61,872 nt of DNA from Gemmataceae bacterium (GTDB lineage: Bacteria; Planctomycetota; Planctomycetia; Gemmatales; Gemmataceae), in contig SIAQ01000015.1 in assembly GCA_009697105.1 (NCBI GenBank), positions 1 through 61,872 of the forward strand, read 5' to 3'. The notes beneath the pieces were generated by a model. The model made no database searches and was not told the origin of the DNA. It was given only the letters and a program-made list of their open reading frames with translations. The translations under genes and the position numbers were made by a program. Numbering within the stretch: position 1 is the first letter of the stretch; each line of letters opens with the position of its first letter. Positions 1-8,189 of the stretch are shown here, one piece after another.

Positions 1-313
1 GAAGCTGCTCCAGGACCAACACCAGAACGCCACCGCTCGCCGTTGCCATACCGTGACCCGCCATCAGCGAATCATTGGACTCGGAATCAACCTTGCCGAA
101 CTCCCTTGTTGTATACCAAGATAGAGATCAAGTAGCGCTGTCGTAGTAGGATTGATCGCAATCTTCGTCGCCCGTGGATGGGAACGCCAAGAATCGGGAC
201 AAAATTCCGATTTCTTATTGCATTCACCCCGAGTCTCGTGGTAGGATACAACATTAAGTTTTATTCAGAATCCCGCGCCTGGCTCCGCCCGAATCGTGGG
301 AGGTCTTGTCCCG
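1..313. other. Left edge, no secure gene
   Basis: No confident gene is visible before the TPR gene. On the minus strand a frame beginning at an ATG at 64 (MAGHGMATASGG, then a Val/Leu-rich stretch) runs off the left edge and could be the start of a gene lying outside the window, but there is no good ribosome binding site and too little protein to judge. The stretch 120-295 is comparatively AT-rich and may hold the promoter of the TPR gene. Confidence 0.3.
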
Positions 314-1237
314 ATGGCCAACGACCCGATCGAAAATTTTCGGCGAAAGGCCCAGGAGGCGTTGTCGCGCGGTCAGTACCATGAGGCACGCCTTATTTAT
401 CAGGAGGCCCTCGGCTATCGCAGCGATAGCCCGGAGGTGCATTATGGCGTCGCGACCGTCTGTTTCCTTTTGGGTGACCTTCGTGGTGCCGTGTACCATT
501 TCAAGGAAGTCATCCGCCTCGATCCATTTCGCGCCACAGCTTTCATCAATCTCGGCGCCGTGCAGAATCACTTGGGCAGCCCCGACGAAGCGATGGCGGC
601 GCTCCGGCGTGGCGTCCAGCTCGATCCCAATCGGTCAGAAGGTTACTACAACCTTGGCCTCGTCTACAAACAACTCGGCCAGCTGGATCTGGCAATCGTC
701 TCCTACCGCGAGGCGATACGGCTCGATCCTCGCATGATCGATGCGCATTTTAACCTCGGCAACATTCTCTTTGAGAAGCAACAGATGGTGATGGCGCTCG
801 CACATTATCGCCAGGCGCTGGAATTGCGCCCACAGTGGGAAAAAGCCCAACGCGCGGTCGAGCAGTCTGAGGCGATGCTTGGACAGAAAGACGACAGTTC
901 GAGTGCCCAGCCGATGGTTGCCACCGCGAGTGCCGGACTGAATCCCAATCGCCATTTGGAGCCTGAGATCCACGGTGTCGTGCTACACGATTTGCACAAA
1001 TTGGTGGCTGAGATCAACGGCGGTAGCCAGGACGTGATTGATTTTCTTCACAAAGAAGTCGAGGAAGCCATTCGCAATCTATCGGTCTGTGTTCTCGGCG
1101 CCGATGCCCGCTTGAATCTCGACGAACAAATGACGCGCATGGACCAAGTCATGGCGAAGCTGCAAGGAATGCGCGACCAGACGCAACGACGTATGTTTCG
1201 CGCCAAGCTCCTTACCGATAAAATCGCCAAGGCGTGA
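314..1237 (+). CDS. TPR-repeat protein
   Basis: A cytoplasmic protein of 307 residues made of about five tandem tetratricopeptide repeats over residues 10-190, with typical alternation such as NLGLVYKQLGQLDLAI and NLGNILFEKQQMVMAL. A charged C-terminal segment (about 255-307) is probably helical or coiled. TPR proteins are protein-protein scaffolds; no enzymatic domain is visible, so the partner is unknown. The ATG at 314 is preferred over the in-frame GTG at 296 because a GGGAGG ribosome binding site at 298-303 lies 10 bases upstream of it. It appears to be transcribed alone. Confidence 0.88.
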   Translation: MANDPIENFRRKAQEALSRGQYHEARLIYQEALGYRSDSPEVHYGVATVCFLLGDLRGAVYHFKEVIRLDPFRATAFINLGAVQNHLGSPDEAMAALRRGVQLDPNRSEGYYNLGLVYKQLGQLDLAIVSYREAIRLDPRMIDAHFNLGNILFEKQQMVMALAHYRQALELRPQWEKAQRAVEQSEAMLGQKDDSSSAQPMVATASAGLNPNRHLEPEIHGVVLHDLHKLVAEINGGSQDVIDFLHKEVEEAIRNLSVCVLGADARLNLDEQMTRMDQVMAKLQGMRDQTQRRMFRAKLLTDKIAKA

Positions 1238-1590
1238 TGCTTCCGCAATTCCGCGTGCCGCCTTGTGTTCGCGTGGGATTTACCATGTGCGAGCAGGGTG
1301 GACTTTTTTCGAGCCTCAAACGTCCCTTCGCCGGCGCTCAGGCTTGGATCCGTCCAACCGAACCGCGTGCCGTCTATTCCGCGCAATAAGCCGCATGCGG
1401 AACGTCGACGAAGGAGCGAAACCCCACTTCCGATATCTCCCATCTCTCCTATCATGCCCGCACAATCCGCATGACCGCCAAAATCGATCTTTCTGTCAAG
1501 CTCGCCCCAGTTTTTCGCCGAATAATTAAGGAGGGGAATCCTCGCGTCCTCCTCGCGGGGTGTCGGACTTTTCGCTGGGATGGGTTGTTC
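1238..1590. other. Intergenic, no gene seen
   Basis: Between the TPR gene and the outer-membrane-like gene. Frames here are short and have no family resemblance. A GC-rich imperfect hairpin (GAGGGGAATCCTC / GAGG) at about 1531-1560 lies just upstream of the next gene and could be part of its leader. Nothing else is recognised. Confidence 0.4.
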
Positions 1591-2433
1591 ATGAAAATGA
1601 CACACATGGGACTGGGCATGCTCGTAGCGGGATGTTTGGCCTGCTCGTCGGTATTGGCCCAACAGTCGACGAATCAGCCGCTCTTCCCAGTACCTTCGCC
1701 GACGGAGGAGCATCGAACGCGGCCAACGTCGCCGGCAACCGCGGTCTCATCCAGCAGCGGACTTTCCGATTGGATCACCTACCAGCAGCGCGAGCCGGAC
1801 GGATTGCCGAATCGCTATACGCCGCTCTATACGGAATCGTATCTTCGCGCCGGTCCCTCGATCCCGGTAGGCGGCATGACGCTCAGCCGAGAGTTGCAAA
1901 CGGGCTGGTCGGTCGTCGGCGGCGTACGAGCGCTTTTCTTCAACGTACCACACACTCGCGCCTGGGTTGCCGACCTGCATATCATCAACACGCACGAATA
2001 CCACAACGGTAATGCGACCGGCTTTCCCGTGACGGTCTTCAGCAACAACACGCGGACCGATTTTGGCTCCGGCGGCTTGGCCGGCGCCACCGTCAACTCA
2101 TCCAACCGCACCATGGTCGGCCTCGGCTTCGGACGGCAATGGTACCTCCGCGAACCCGCAAATGTGGCCGAGGGGAAACGATGGCGCGTCGGCCTCGATG
2201 GCGGCGGTCGTTATGGCACACATCGTCTCGACTTGAACGAGGCTCGCCATCTCGTTGACGTGATCGGCGCGATGCATCTCGCGGTGTCCTCCGACATAGA
2301 AATCCCCTGGCGCTCAGTCGTCCTTACAGCCGGTGCTCGCTTCGAGTGGGCATACACCTGGAGTGATGTGCTGCAGCAAACGAGCGACGTCCAAGATCTC
2401 AACGTCCTCTTCACGGCCGGCGTGCGATATTGA
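1591..2433 (+). CDS. Secreted protein, probable outer-membrane beta-barrel
   Basis: 280 residues with a Sec signal peptide (MKMTHMGLGMLVAGCLACSS, cleavage after VLAQ). The mature part alternates hydrophobic and polar residues in short segments rich in Gly, Tyr, Trp and Thr (GWSVVGGVRALFF, WRVGLDGGGRYGTHR, VVLTAGARFEWAYTW) and ends in an aromatic residue (AGVRY), as many outer-membrane barrels do. The longer in-frame start at 1471 would bury the signal peptide 40 residues in, so ATG 1591 is chosen. No named family is recognised; the barrel call is an inference from residue pattern. Confidence 0.65.
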   Translation: MKMTHMGLGMLVAGCLACSSVLAQQSTNQPLFPVPSPTEEHRTRPTSPATAVSSSSGLSDWITYQQREPDGLPNRYTPLYTESYLRAGPSIPVGGMTLSRELQTGWSVVGGVRALFFNVPHTRAWVADLHIINTHEYHNGNATGFPVTVFSNNTRTDFGSGGLAGATVNSSNRTMVGLGFGRQWYLREPANVAEGKRWRVGLDGGGRYGTHRLDLNEARHLVDVIGAMHLAVSSDIEIPWRSVVLTAGARFEWAYTWSDVLQQTSDVQDLNVLFTAGVRY

Positions 2434-2550
2434 GCCATCCCTTTGCCACCAAACTGAGGCAACGCAATCGGGCCGGGCGTCGTATATTAAGTTAATGTTC
2501 CGCACGAGGGAGCCAGGAAAACCGAAATTACAACTTCCCGATTTCGAATT

Positions 2551-2607
2551 GCCGCTAGCGGCTTAGCCCTCGCAAGGCACCACGCGAGCGCCAAGCCGCA
2601 AGCGGTA
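2551..2607. repeat. Palindromic repeat, family A copy 1
   Basis: Imperfect inverted repeat upstream of the NHL gene. The left arm 2552-2572 reads as CCGCTAGCGGCTTAGC and the right arm 2586-2606 as CCAAGCCGCAAGCGG. It belongs to the most frequent palindrome in the window; other members are at 9918, 12549, 19201, 27689, 39389 and 42051. Confidence 0.75.
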
Positions 2608-2650
2608 TTATTGGGATTTCCTAAACGTCGCCGAGGTCAAGGGGAATTCC

Positions 2651-3610
2651 ATGTCCGCACACAAAGAACTCACACCCGGGCCGAAGCGATCGACAAGCAG
2701 CCGTTCGCTTCTGCTGCGGTTCACCCTCTTCGTCCTCAGCGTCGCCATCGTCGCTGGGGCGTCGGCGCTCACCGGCGAAAAAACCGCACCGAAGCTGGAA
2801 TTGAATCCAGTCGAGAACTGGCCCACCTGGCCCGACAAAGTCCCACGCGGCGGCATCTCAGGCATTGCCGTCGATGGCAGAGACAACGTCTATCTCTTGC
2901 ACCGCATCAAACCCTACGTGCTTGTCTTCGACAAGAGCGGCAAGCACATCCGCTCTTGGGACGGCGATTTCAAAATCCCGCATGGACTGCGTATCGACGC
3001 CGACGGCAACGTCTGGATCGCTGACATGGCCAACCATCTCGTGCAGAAATTCACCCCCGAAGGCAAGCTACTGCTTTCGCTCGGGCAGAAGGATAAACCA
3101 GGACTCGCCAGCGATCAGTTCAACAAACCCGCCGACGTCGGCTTCGGTCCCGACGGCGAATTTTATGTTGCCGACGGGTATGGCAATTCGCGCATCGCGA
3201 AGTTTTCCAAAGACGGCAAGTTCGTGCAGGACTGGGGCGTAAAGGGCAAGGGCGAATCGCAGTTCAACATCCCGCACGTCGTTATGCTCGACGCCAAGAA
3301 TCGCGTTATCGTTGGTGATCGCGAAAACCTGCGCGTGCAAATCTTCGATCGCGCGGGCAAATTCGTGCAGCAGTGGACCGACACCGGCGCGCCCTACGGC
3401 CTACATCTCTTCAAAGACCGCGTCTATCTCGCCGATGGGCGTAAAGGCACGATCCGCGTTCTCAATAGCGACGGCAAACTGCTCGCTCGCTGGGAAGGCA
3501 GCGACAAAGCCAAAGAGACGCCGCACTGGATCACCGTGGACAGCCAAGGTGCGGTCTATGTTGGTTTCGTTTCAGGCAAGAAGATTCAGAAGTGGGTGCA
3601 GAAAAGCTGA
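2651..3610 (+). CDS. Exported NHL-repeat six-bladed beta-propeller protein
   Basis: 319 residues. A hydrophobic N-terminal segment (about 22-42, LLLRFTLFVLSVAIVAGAS) is a signal peptide or anchor. The rest is NHL-type propeller blades with the recurrent pattern D-x-x-G-N-V/F-x-V/I-A-D (DGNVWIADMANHLVQKF, DGEFYVADGYGNSRIAKF, KNRVIVGDRENLRVQIF). The family is typical of extracytoplasmic binding proteins; a ligand cannot be named. ATG 2651 has a purine-rich ribosome binding site (AAGGGGAA) just upstream. It converges on rnpA with only a 32-base gap. Confidence 0.88.
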   Translation: MSAHKELTPGPKRSTSSRSLLLRFTLFVLSVAIVAGASALTGEKTAPKLELNPVENWPTWPDKVPRGGISGIAVDGRDNVYLLHRIKPYVLVFDKSGKHIRSWDGDFKIPHGLRIDADGNVWIADMANHLVQKFTPEGKLLLSLGQKDKPGLASDQFNKPADVGFGPDGEFYVADGYGNSRIAKFSKDGKFVQDWGVKGKGESQFNIPHVVMLDAKNRVIVGDRENLRVQIFDRAGKFVQQWTDTGAPYGLHLFKDRVYLADGRKGTIRVLNSDGKLLARWEGSDKAKETPHWITVDSQGAVYVGFVSGKKIQKWVQKS

Positions 3611-3642
3611 TTCGTTTTGGCGCGTCGCGGCTAAAACAAAGG

Positions 3643-3993
3643 TCACTTCCGCAAGCGCTTCGTCACCGCCTGCGTCAAATTAAGCAGCGATTCCTTCGCC
3701 AATTCCAGCGTCAATTCCTTCGACGACCGCGGCAATATGACGAAATCAAACCCTTGAGGCAATTCCTCGCGCGTTAAGCGAAACGCCTCCCGACACAGCC
3801 GCTTGAATCGATTGCGGGCGACAGCATTGCCGAACTTGCGCGACACCGACAGGCCAAGTCGCGCCCGTCCCAACGCGTTCGCGGACCCGTACACGATCAG
3901 TGTCTGATTGCTGACGGAGCATTTGCGCTCATACACTCGCTTGAAATCAATCGGTGACAGCAAGCGATCCTGTTTCCCAAACGTAAACATCAT
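3643..3993 (-). CDS. rnpA: Ribonuclease P protein component
   Basis: 116 residues, the usual length of RnpA. It carries the family signature RARLGLSVSRKFGNAVARNR followed by FKRLCREAFR, which binds the 5' leader of pre-tRNA and the catalytic RNA. It helps RNase P trim tRNA 5' ends. Its start codon at 3993 follows the stop codon of the DnaJ-like gene (3996-3994) with no gap, so the two are translationally coupled or at least cotranscribed. No rpmH is next to it, unlike the arrangement in most bacteria. A second ATG directly follows the first, so the start could be three bases later. Confidence 0.95.
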   Translation of the reverse strand: MMFTFGKQDRLLSPIDFKRVYERKCSVSNQTLIVYGSANALGRARLGLSVSRKFGNAVARNRFKRLCREAFRLTREELPQGFDFVILPRSSKELTLELAKESLLNLTQAVTKRLRK

Positions 3994-4857
3994 TCATTCC
4001 CAAGGCGAGCCGACGCGCGGCTGATGCGGGTTGGCTTGAGCGAATTCCTCGATCAGCTTTCGACTTTTGTCATCGACGATCGGCGGCGCGACGATTTTCA
4101 GTTCGACGAATTGATCGCCGCCCTTGATGCCCTTGCCGCGTAATCGCAAACGCGCTCCGCTAGACGCGCTGGCAGGCACCTTGACTGTCAGTTTACCGCC
4201 AGCCAACGTCGGCACGTCGATCTTGGCGCCAAGCACGGATTCGGCAATCGTAATCGGCGCGACGACGATGATATCGTTGCCGTCGCGTTTGAACCAGGCA
4301 TGCGGCTCGACGCGAATCTTCAGGTGCAAGTCGGATCGGCCCGGCCCCTGCCCTTGCAAACGCAACGTCTGTCCTTCCTCGACGCCGGGTGGAATTTTCA
4401 CGTCGACATTTCGATCGTTGATGACCAGCGACATGGTCCCACCGATAGCTGCCGTCTCGAATGGCACCTGCAAATCTTGTACGCTCGGTTCGGGTGGCGC
4501 CGCGTGCCGCCCGCGCGCGTTGCGTCGACCTCGACCGCCGCCGGCGAACTGGGCCATGATGTCATCGAATGCGCCGGGGTCGATCGATTCGCTATTTTGA
4601 AACCCGCCGAAGCCTCCAGGACGGAATCCTTCCGGCGCTCCCTCGGCTGTGCCAAACTTGTCATAGCGGGCGCGTTTCTTCGGATCGTCGAGCACGTCGT
4701 ATGCTTCTTGAATCTCCTTAAAACGTGCCTCTGCGGCCTTGTCGCCTGGATTGCGATCCGGATGCGTCTCTTTCACCAGCCGACGATAGGCCTGTTTGAT
4801 CTCGTCCGCGGCAGCAGAACGCGGCACGCTCAGGACGTCATAGTAATCGCGCGGCAT
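3994..4857 (-). CDS. DnaJ/CbpA-type J-domain co-chaperone
   Basis: 287 residues. The J domain spans 1-70 with the HPD triad in THPDRNPGDKAAEARF and the DYYDVLSV opening. A Gly/Phe-rich linker follows (about 80-125), then two C-terminal substrate-binding domains; the CxxCxGxG zinc repeats of classical DnaJ are absent, so it is CbpA-like. It would stimulate DnaK ATPase activity in the cytoplasm. ATG 4857 is used, not the upstream in-frame start, because MPRDYYDVL is the canonical N terminus and a GGGAA motif lies about 10 bases upstream. It is directly coupled to rnpA. Confidence 0.92.
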   Translation of the reverse strand: MPRDYYDVLSVPRSAAADEIKQAYRRLVKETHPDRNPGDKAAEARFKEIQEAYDVLDDPKKRARYDKFGTAEGAPEGFRPGGFGGFQNSESIDPGAFDDIMAQFAGGGRGRRNARGRHAAPPEPSVQDLQVPFETAAIGGTMSLVINDRNVDVKIPPGVEEGQTLRLQGQGPGRSDLHLKIRVEPHAWFKRDGNDIIVVAPITIAESVLGAKIDVPTLAGGKLTVKVPASASSGARLRLRGKGIKGGDQFVELKIVAPPIVDDKSRKLIEEFAQANPHQPRVGSPWE

Positions 4858-4995
4858 AGGTTGCTTTTCCCGTAGATCCAGTCGCCACAAAAACTCTCCA
4901 CATCATTATATGTCTCGCTAGAACTCGCTGATGCAATCCGGTCAGGGTCGCGCACGCAGTAATCGCTGATTTACATTTTCAAACCGCCAGCAAAG

Positions 4996-5066
4996 ATGTC
5001 AGAGCCGCGCACGAAGTATGCGGTTGATTGAGTTTCCATCCGCTTACTTCGTGCACGGCTCTGACA
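4996..5066. repeat. Hairpin-forming inverted repeat, family K
   Basis: Arms 4996-5022 and 5040-5066 match at 25 of 27 positions (core GAGCCGCGCACGAAGTA) around a 17-base loop. The right arm ends just before the CAGGAG ribosome binding site of the gene starting at 5082, so in mRNA the hairpin would sit immediately upstream of that site. It could be a dispersed element or a leader structure; only one copy is seen here. Confidence 0.65.
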
Positions 5067-5081
5067 GGAGTGCAAAACACA

Positions 5082-5336
5082 ATGTCGACGCAGCCGTATT
5101 CGGTGGTTCCGTCCGCCAATCCCCATTGCAAAGACGCGGAATATGCAGGTACAATGGATGGGGCAATCTCATCGGCGGAGCGGATGATCGCAAACAATCC
5201 GCAACTGCCGGTGCTCGGCCCGATGGGGTCGCCAATTTATGCGACAACGACGATTTGCAAGACCGCCGATTCGGTCACGCTGAAGCTGGATGGGGTCGCC
5301 ATCGCACCGTTCGCTGTGGGTGAATTGTTGTCCTGA
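5082..5336 (+). CDS. Small protein of unknown function
   Basis: 84 residues (MSTQPYSVVPSANPHC...). No family is recognised. It has no signal peptide, contains two Cys and is moderately rich in Ala, Pro and Thr. The start at 5082 is supported by a CAGGAG ribosome binding site at 5065-5070. It ends 15 bases before the next gene, which has its own strong GGAGG site, so these two genes and perhaps the following one form an operon. Its start sits just after the hairpin at 4996-5066. Confidence 0.55.
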   Translation: MSTQPYSVVPSANPHCKDAEYAGTMDGAISSAERMIANNPQLPVLGPMGSPIYATTTICKTADSVTLKLDGVAIAPFAVGELLS

Positions 5337-5351
5337 ACAAGGAGGTTAATC

Positions 5352-5771
5352 ATGTCTATCGTATGCCTCGTGGCGTTCGCGCTGATTGGGCAGGAACCGA
5401 TCCGCAAGGCGCAGAGTCCAATTTGGGCAAAGGTCGTCGAGTTCAAGGCTGAGCCGATCAAGGTTGGCGCGGACGGCGTCGAGATCGTGTCGATTCGGAT
5501 GAAGATCCATCCCGAATTCCACATTTATGCGACTCCCCAACCGGATGAAATATTAAGGAGCGTGGAAATGAGACTGACTATCAAATCGAAAGACCCAAAG
5601 ACGCAATCGGAAGTCAGGTATCCGAAGGCGATCGAGGTAAAGGAAGGCAGCATACATTGGACGAAATACGAAGGCAACATCGTCATCACCGGTCTGGTGC
5701 GACGAGCCAAGGGCGATACAAGTCAGCTAGAATGCACGTTTCGCCTACACGGGTCCAATTACACACGCTGA
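5352..5771 (+). CDS. DsbD N-terminal-domain-like protein (twin 1)
   Basis: 139 residues with a very short hydrophobic start (MSIVCLVAFALIG), probably an export signal. The body resembles the immunoglobulin-like N-terminal domain of thiol:disulfide interchange protein DsbD: HPEFHIYATPQ, then VRYPKAIEVKEG, then YEGNIVITGLVRRAKGD. There is no membrane or thioredoxin part and no CxxC, so it is not a complete DsbD. GGAGG at 5341-5345 sets the start. The next gene is a diverged tandem paralogue, and each is followed by the same small palindrome. Family assignment rests on motif resemblance only. Confidence 0.6.
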   Translation: MSIVCLVAFALIGQEPIRKAQSPIWAKVVEFKAEPIKVGADGVEIVSIRMKIHPEFHIYATPQPDEILRSVEMRLTIKSKDPKTQSEVRYPKAIEVKEGSIHWTKYEGNIVITGLVRRAKGDTSQLECTFRLHGSNYTR

Positions 5772-5784
5772 CTCGGCCAAGCTT

Positions 5785-5799
5785 GCGTGAGTTTCACGC
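5785..5799. promoter_or_regulatory. Palindrome GCGTGA-GTT-TCACGC, copy 1
   Basis: Perfect 6-bp-arm palindrome 14 bases after the stop codon of twin 1. The identical 15-mer follows twin 2 at 6304-6318. It could be a protein-binding site or part of the duplicated unit; it is too short to call a terminator. Confidence 0.4.
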
Positions 5800-5861
5800 T
5801 ATCCAAGTGACGGATCGTTTATGCTGACCTATTGATTTTCCACGCGGTAAGGTCTAACACC

Positions 5862-6290
5862 ATGCACCACCTCTGCTTACTTGCGATGTTCTACGCGGGC
5901 GATGTCGCCGAACCCGCTTCGCCGAAGGAGCCTTGTCCCACCAATTCGTTGTACTACGTCCAGGCCACCGTCGATGCCGGGCCGACGAACGCGCGCGGTT
6001 TGCAGATCGTCACCATACGATTGAAGCTAAAGCCGATTCAACGGGTCTATGAAACGCCGCGAGGCAAGGTGGAACACATCAGTTCGCGTGCATTGACAAT
6101 GAAGCTGACGGCCGCCACTCGTGATACGAAAACGCAGGTGGACGTAATTTATCCGAAGGGCCACGAGGACGGGAAATACATCACCTATGCCAGCGATGAG
6201 CTTGCCATTCAAGTGCTTATCCAGCGTGCGGACGGTGACCGAAGCCCAGTGCAGGGGCAGGTTGACTTTGGCGTAATGGGCTCCTTCTGA
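5862..6290 (+). CDS. DsbD N-terminal-domain-like protein (twin 2)
   Basis: 142 residues, paralogous to the gene 90 bases upstream. Shared landmarks in the same order are VTIRLKLKPIQRVYETP (twin 1 has VSIRMKIHPEFHIYATP), then DTKTQVDVIYPKG and IQVLIQRADGD. It also lacks membrane and thioredoxin domains. A short hydrophobic N terminus (MHHLCLLAMFYAG) may direct export. ATG 5862 is chosen because the signal-like segment starts there and AAGG precedes it. Role unknown; the fold suggests periplasmic binding. Confidence 0.55.
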   Translation: MHHLCLLAMFYAGDVAEPASPKEPCPTNSLYYVQATVDAGPTNARGLQIVTIRLKLKPIQRVYETPRGKVEHISSRALTMKLTAATRDTKTQVDVIYPKGHEDGKYITYASDELAIQVLIQRADGDRSPVQGQVDFGVMGSF

Positions 6291-6303
6291 ATAACCTCCG
6301 CCA

Positions 6304-6318
6304 GCGTGAGTTTCACGC
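6304..6318. promoter_or_regulatory. Palindrome GCGTGA-GTT-TCACGC, copy 2
   Basis: Second exact copy of the 15-bp palindrome, 13 bases after the stop of twin 2. The near-equal spacing to the preceding stop codons suggests it was duplicated with the gene. Confidence 0.4.
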
Positions 6319-6362
6319 GCCCGAGGTGAGCTGAACATTCATTTTCCCGGCTGGCGGGCGAA

Positions 6363-6396
6363 TCAACCTGCTGCTTACGCGGCTAGGCTCGCCGCA
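6363..6396. repeat. Half copy of palindromic family D
   Basis: Single arm (CAACCTGCTGCTTACGCGG followed by CTAGGCTCGCC) matching the right arm of the complete inverted repeat at 7601-7686. No partner arm is next to it. It lies between the convergent twin 2 and sialidase genes. Confidence 0.6.
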
Positions 6397-6404
6397 CCCG
6401 AAGC

Positions 6405-7535
6405 TCACCGCTTCCCCGCCATCGCATCCAACTCCGTCAGCCGCAGGCGCACGCTCACGATGTACGGCGATTCGCCGGGCGTCCAGTGGCCGTAGGTCGT
6501 CGTCACGATGGTGTCGTCGGGCAACACTTCGACGCCAGGGTAGGCGCAATCGGCTGCCTTGTTGTTCTTCATTAGCCGCACGCGGTACTGGCCCTCGCGG
6601 CCTTTGACGATGTCGTCATAGCGACCAACCCACGCCACCCAGTCGCCTTTGGTTTTGCTTTCGAGAGTCGTGTCACGGAAGCTGATGAACAGCCGACCGT
6701 CCTTCGTGTATCGCCCCGTGTGGCGGTCGCCGGTGAGGGCGGCGGGCAGTTCGGTCGGTTTCGTCCAGGTCTCGCCTTCGTCGTTCGAGAAGATGACGTA
6801 GGAATTATGCTTACGGGAGTTTTCCCTTAGCAGCACGGCCATCTGTTTGCCATCGGGCGAGCGGATCAGGCCGGGTTCGCACAGCCAGGCGTTGGTCTTG
6901 TCGGCGACGAAGATCGGCCCGCCCCAGGTCAGGCCGCCGTCCTTCGAGATCGCCTTGTAGATGGCATATTTTTGCGGCTTGGTGACTTTGCCGTCGAGGG
7001 CGTAAAGCCCGGTGTGAAAGAGGGCCATATAATCGCCGTTCTTGAGGCGTTCGACGCTGGACATGGCGACGATGCCGCCGTAATCGCCGATCTTGTTCAG
7101 TTCGCTCCAGGTCTTGCCGTCGTCACCGGAATGGGCCATGCGAATCGGATAGATGCCGGAGAAGATGACGAGATGCTTGTGCCCCTTCGGATCGATAGTG
7201 CGATAGAGTGTGGGCGTTTCTTTCGAGGTCTCCCAGTTTTTCGGCGTGGGCAGGCGATCGCTCCAGATGAGGCCGCCGTCGGTGGAGCGCTTCATGACGA
7301 TGGCGCCTTTACCATGACCTTTGGGATAGACGATGAGGATCGTCTTGCCGTCCTCGAAGAGAAAGGTCGTGGGATGGCCGAGGTATTGGCCTTTCTCGCG
7401 ATCGACAATCACCTGACGTTTCGTCTGATCGGCCAAATCGAGCAGCGGGATCGTGTAGCCACGCGGCGGCGGAGTTTGGGCCAGAGTGGTCGAAGCAAGT
7501 GTGAGACAGATACAAACGCCGAAAACGGTTCGCAT
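6405..7535 (-). CDS. Secreted sialidase-family (BNR/Asp-box) protein
   Basis: 376 residues with a signal peptide (MRTVFGVCICLTLASTTLAQ). Four Asp boxes of the S-x-D-x-G-x-x-W type are visible in order: STDGGLIWS, SGDDGKTWS, SKDGGLTWG and SNDEGETWT. They mark the blades of a six-bladed propeller of the exo-alpha-sialidase fold. Members cleave or bind terminal sialic acid or related sugars outside the cytoplasm. Many planctomycete members are annotated only by fold, so the substrate is not established here. It stands alone, convergent with twin 2. Confidence 0.88.
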   Translation of the reverse strand: MRTVFGVCICLTLASTTLAQTPPPRGYTIPLLDLADQTKRQVIVDREKGQYLGHPTTFLFEDGKTILIVYPKGHGKGAIVMKRSTDGGLIWSDRLPTPKNWETSKETPTLYRTIDPKGHKHLVIFSGIYPIRMAHSGDDGKTWSELNKIGDYGGIVAMSSVERLKNGDYMALFHTGLYALDGKVTKPQKYAIYKAISKDGGLTWGGPIFVADKTNAWLCEPGLIRSPDGKQMAVLLRENSRKHNSYVIFSNDEGETWTKPTELPAALTGDRHTGRYTKDGRLFISFRDTTLESKTKGDWVAWVGRYDDIVKGREGQYRVRLMKNNKAADCAYPGVEVLPDDTIVTTTYGHWTPGESPYIVSVRLRLTELDAMAGKR

Positions 7536-7600
7536 GATTGGCTCCCATTGAGTAAAATTGTGAGGGGTATTCTATGCGTTGCGAAGTTGAAAATTAGACC

Positions 7601-7686
7601 TTTGGCGAGCCTAGCCGCGTAAGCGGCAGGTTGACGTTGGCGATCGCGCATTCAACCTGCCGCTTACGCGGCTAGGCTCGCCAAAA
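7601..7686. repeat. Complete palindromic repeat, family D
   Basis: Perfect arms of about 34 bases (7601-7634 and 7651-7684, core GCGAGCCTAGCCGCGTAAG) with a 16-base loop. It lies between the divergent sialidase and DUF1761 genes and its right arm ends about 15 bases before the latter's ATG. Half copies are at 6363 and 14031 and a degenerate one at 11699. Confidence 0.85.
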
Positions 7687-7701
7687 TAAGGAATCATCAC
7701 C

Positions 7702-8124
7702 ATGCTCGAAAAACTCGCGTTCATCAATTGGCTTGCCGTGCTCGTCGCCAGTCTGGGGTCGTTCTTTCTCGGCGGGGTTTGGTACCAGGCGTTGTTCGGG
7801 AAACTTTGGGTTGCAATGCACGGCTGGAGCGAGGCCGAAGTGAACGCGATGAGGGCGAAGATGAACCCAGTCACCTTCTTCGGCGGGATGATTGCGTCCT
7901 ATCTTGTGGCGGCGGTCGGGATGGCGTTTGTCGTCGTCAATGTCCACTACAGCCATTGGACGGATGGTCTGGTCTTCGGCGCCGCAATGTGGGTGATCGT
8001 CGCCGCCTCGGCGTTTACGAATCATATCGCGCAACAAAAACAGCTCGGCCTGTTCTTGATCGATGCGGGCTTCTACTTGGTATTCCTGTTGTTTCAGGGC
8101 GTGCTACTGACATCTTGGCGTTGA
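7702..8124 (+). CDS. DUF1761 family membrane protein
   Basis: 140 residues with four predicted membrane helices (about 8-28, 58-80, 88-108 and 113-135). The N-terminal motif INWLAVLVASLGSFFLGG followed by VWYQALFGKLW is characteristic of the DUF1761 family. Function unknown; the protein sits in the cytoplasmic membrane. The start codon lies just beyond the right arm of a long palindromic repeat, so translation may depend on how that structure folds. Confidence 0.85.
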   Translation: MLEKLAFINWLAVLVASLGSFFLGGVWYQALFGKLWVAMHGWSEAEVNAMRAKMNPVTFFGGMIASYLVAAVGMAFVVVNVHYSHWTDGLVFGAAMWVIVAASAFTNHIAQQKQLGLFLIDAGFYLVFLLFQGVLLTSWR

Positions 8125-8189
8125 GCCCCGATTTCTAGCATTTAGGGTTAACTACAAATTGCCACATACTCAGTCGGAGCTAGCAATCG

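Noticed and set aside
1048..1713. A 221-codon minus-strand frame
   Set aside because: It overlaps the ends of two better supported plus-strand genes and is an Arg/Ser-rich shadow.
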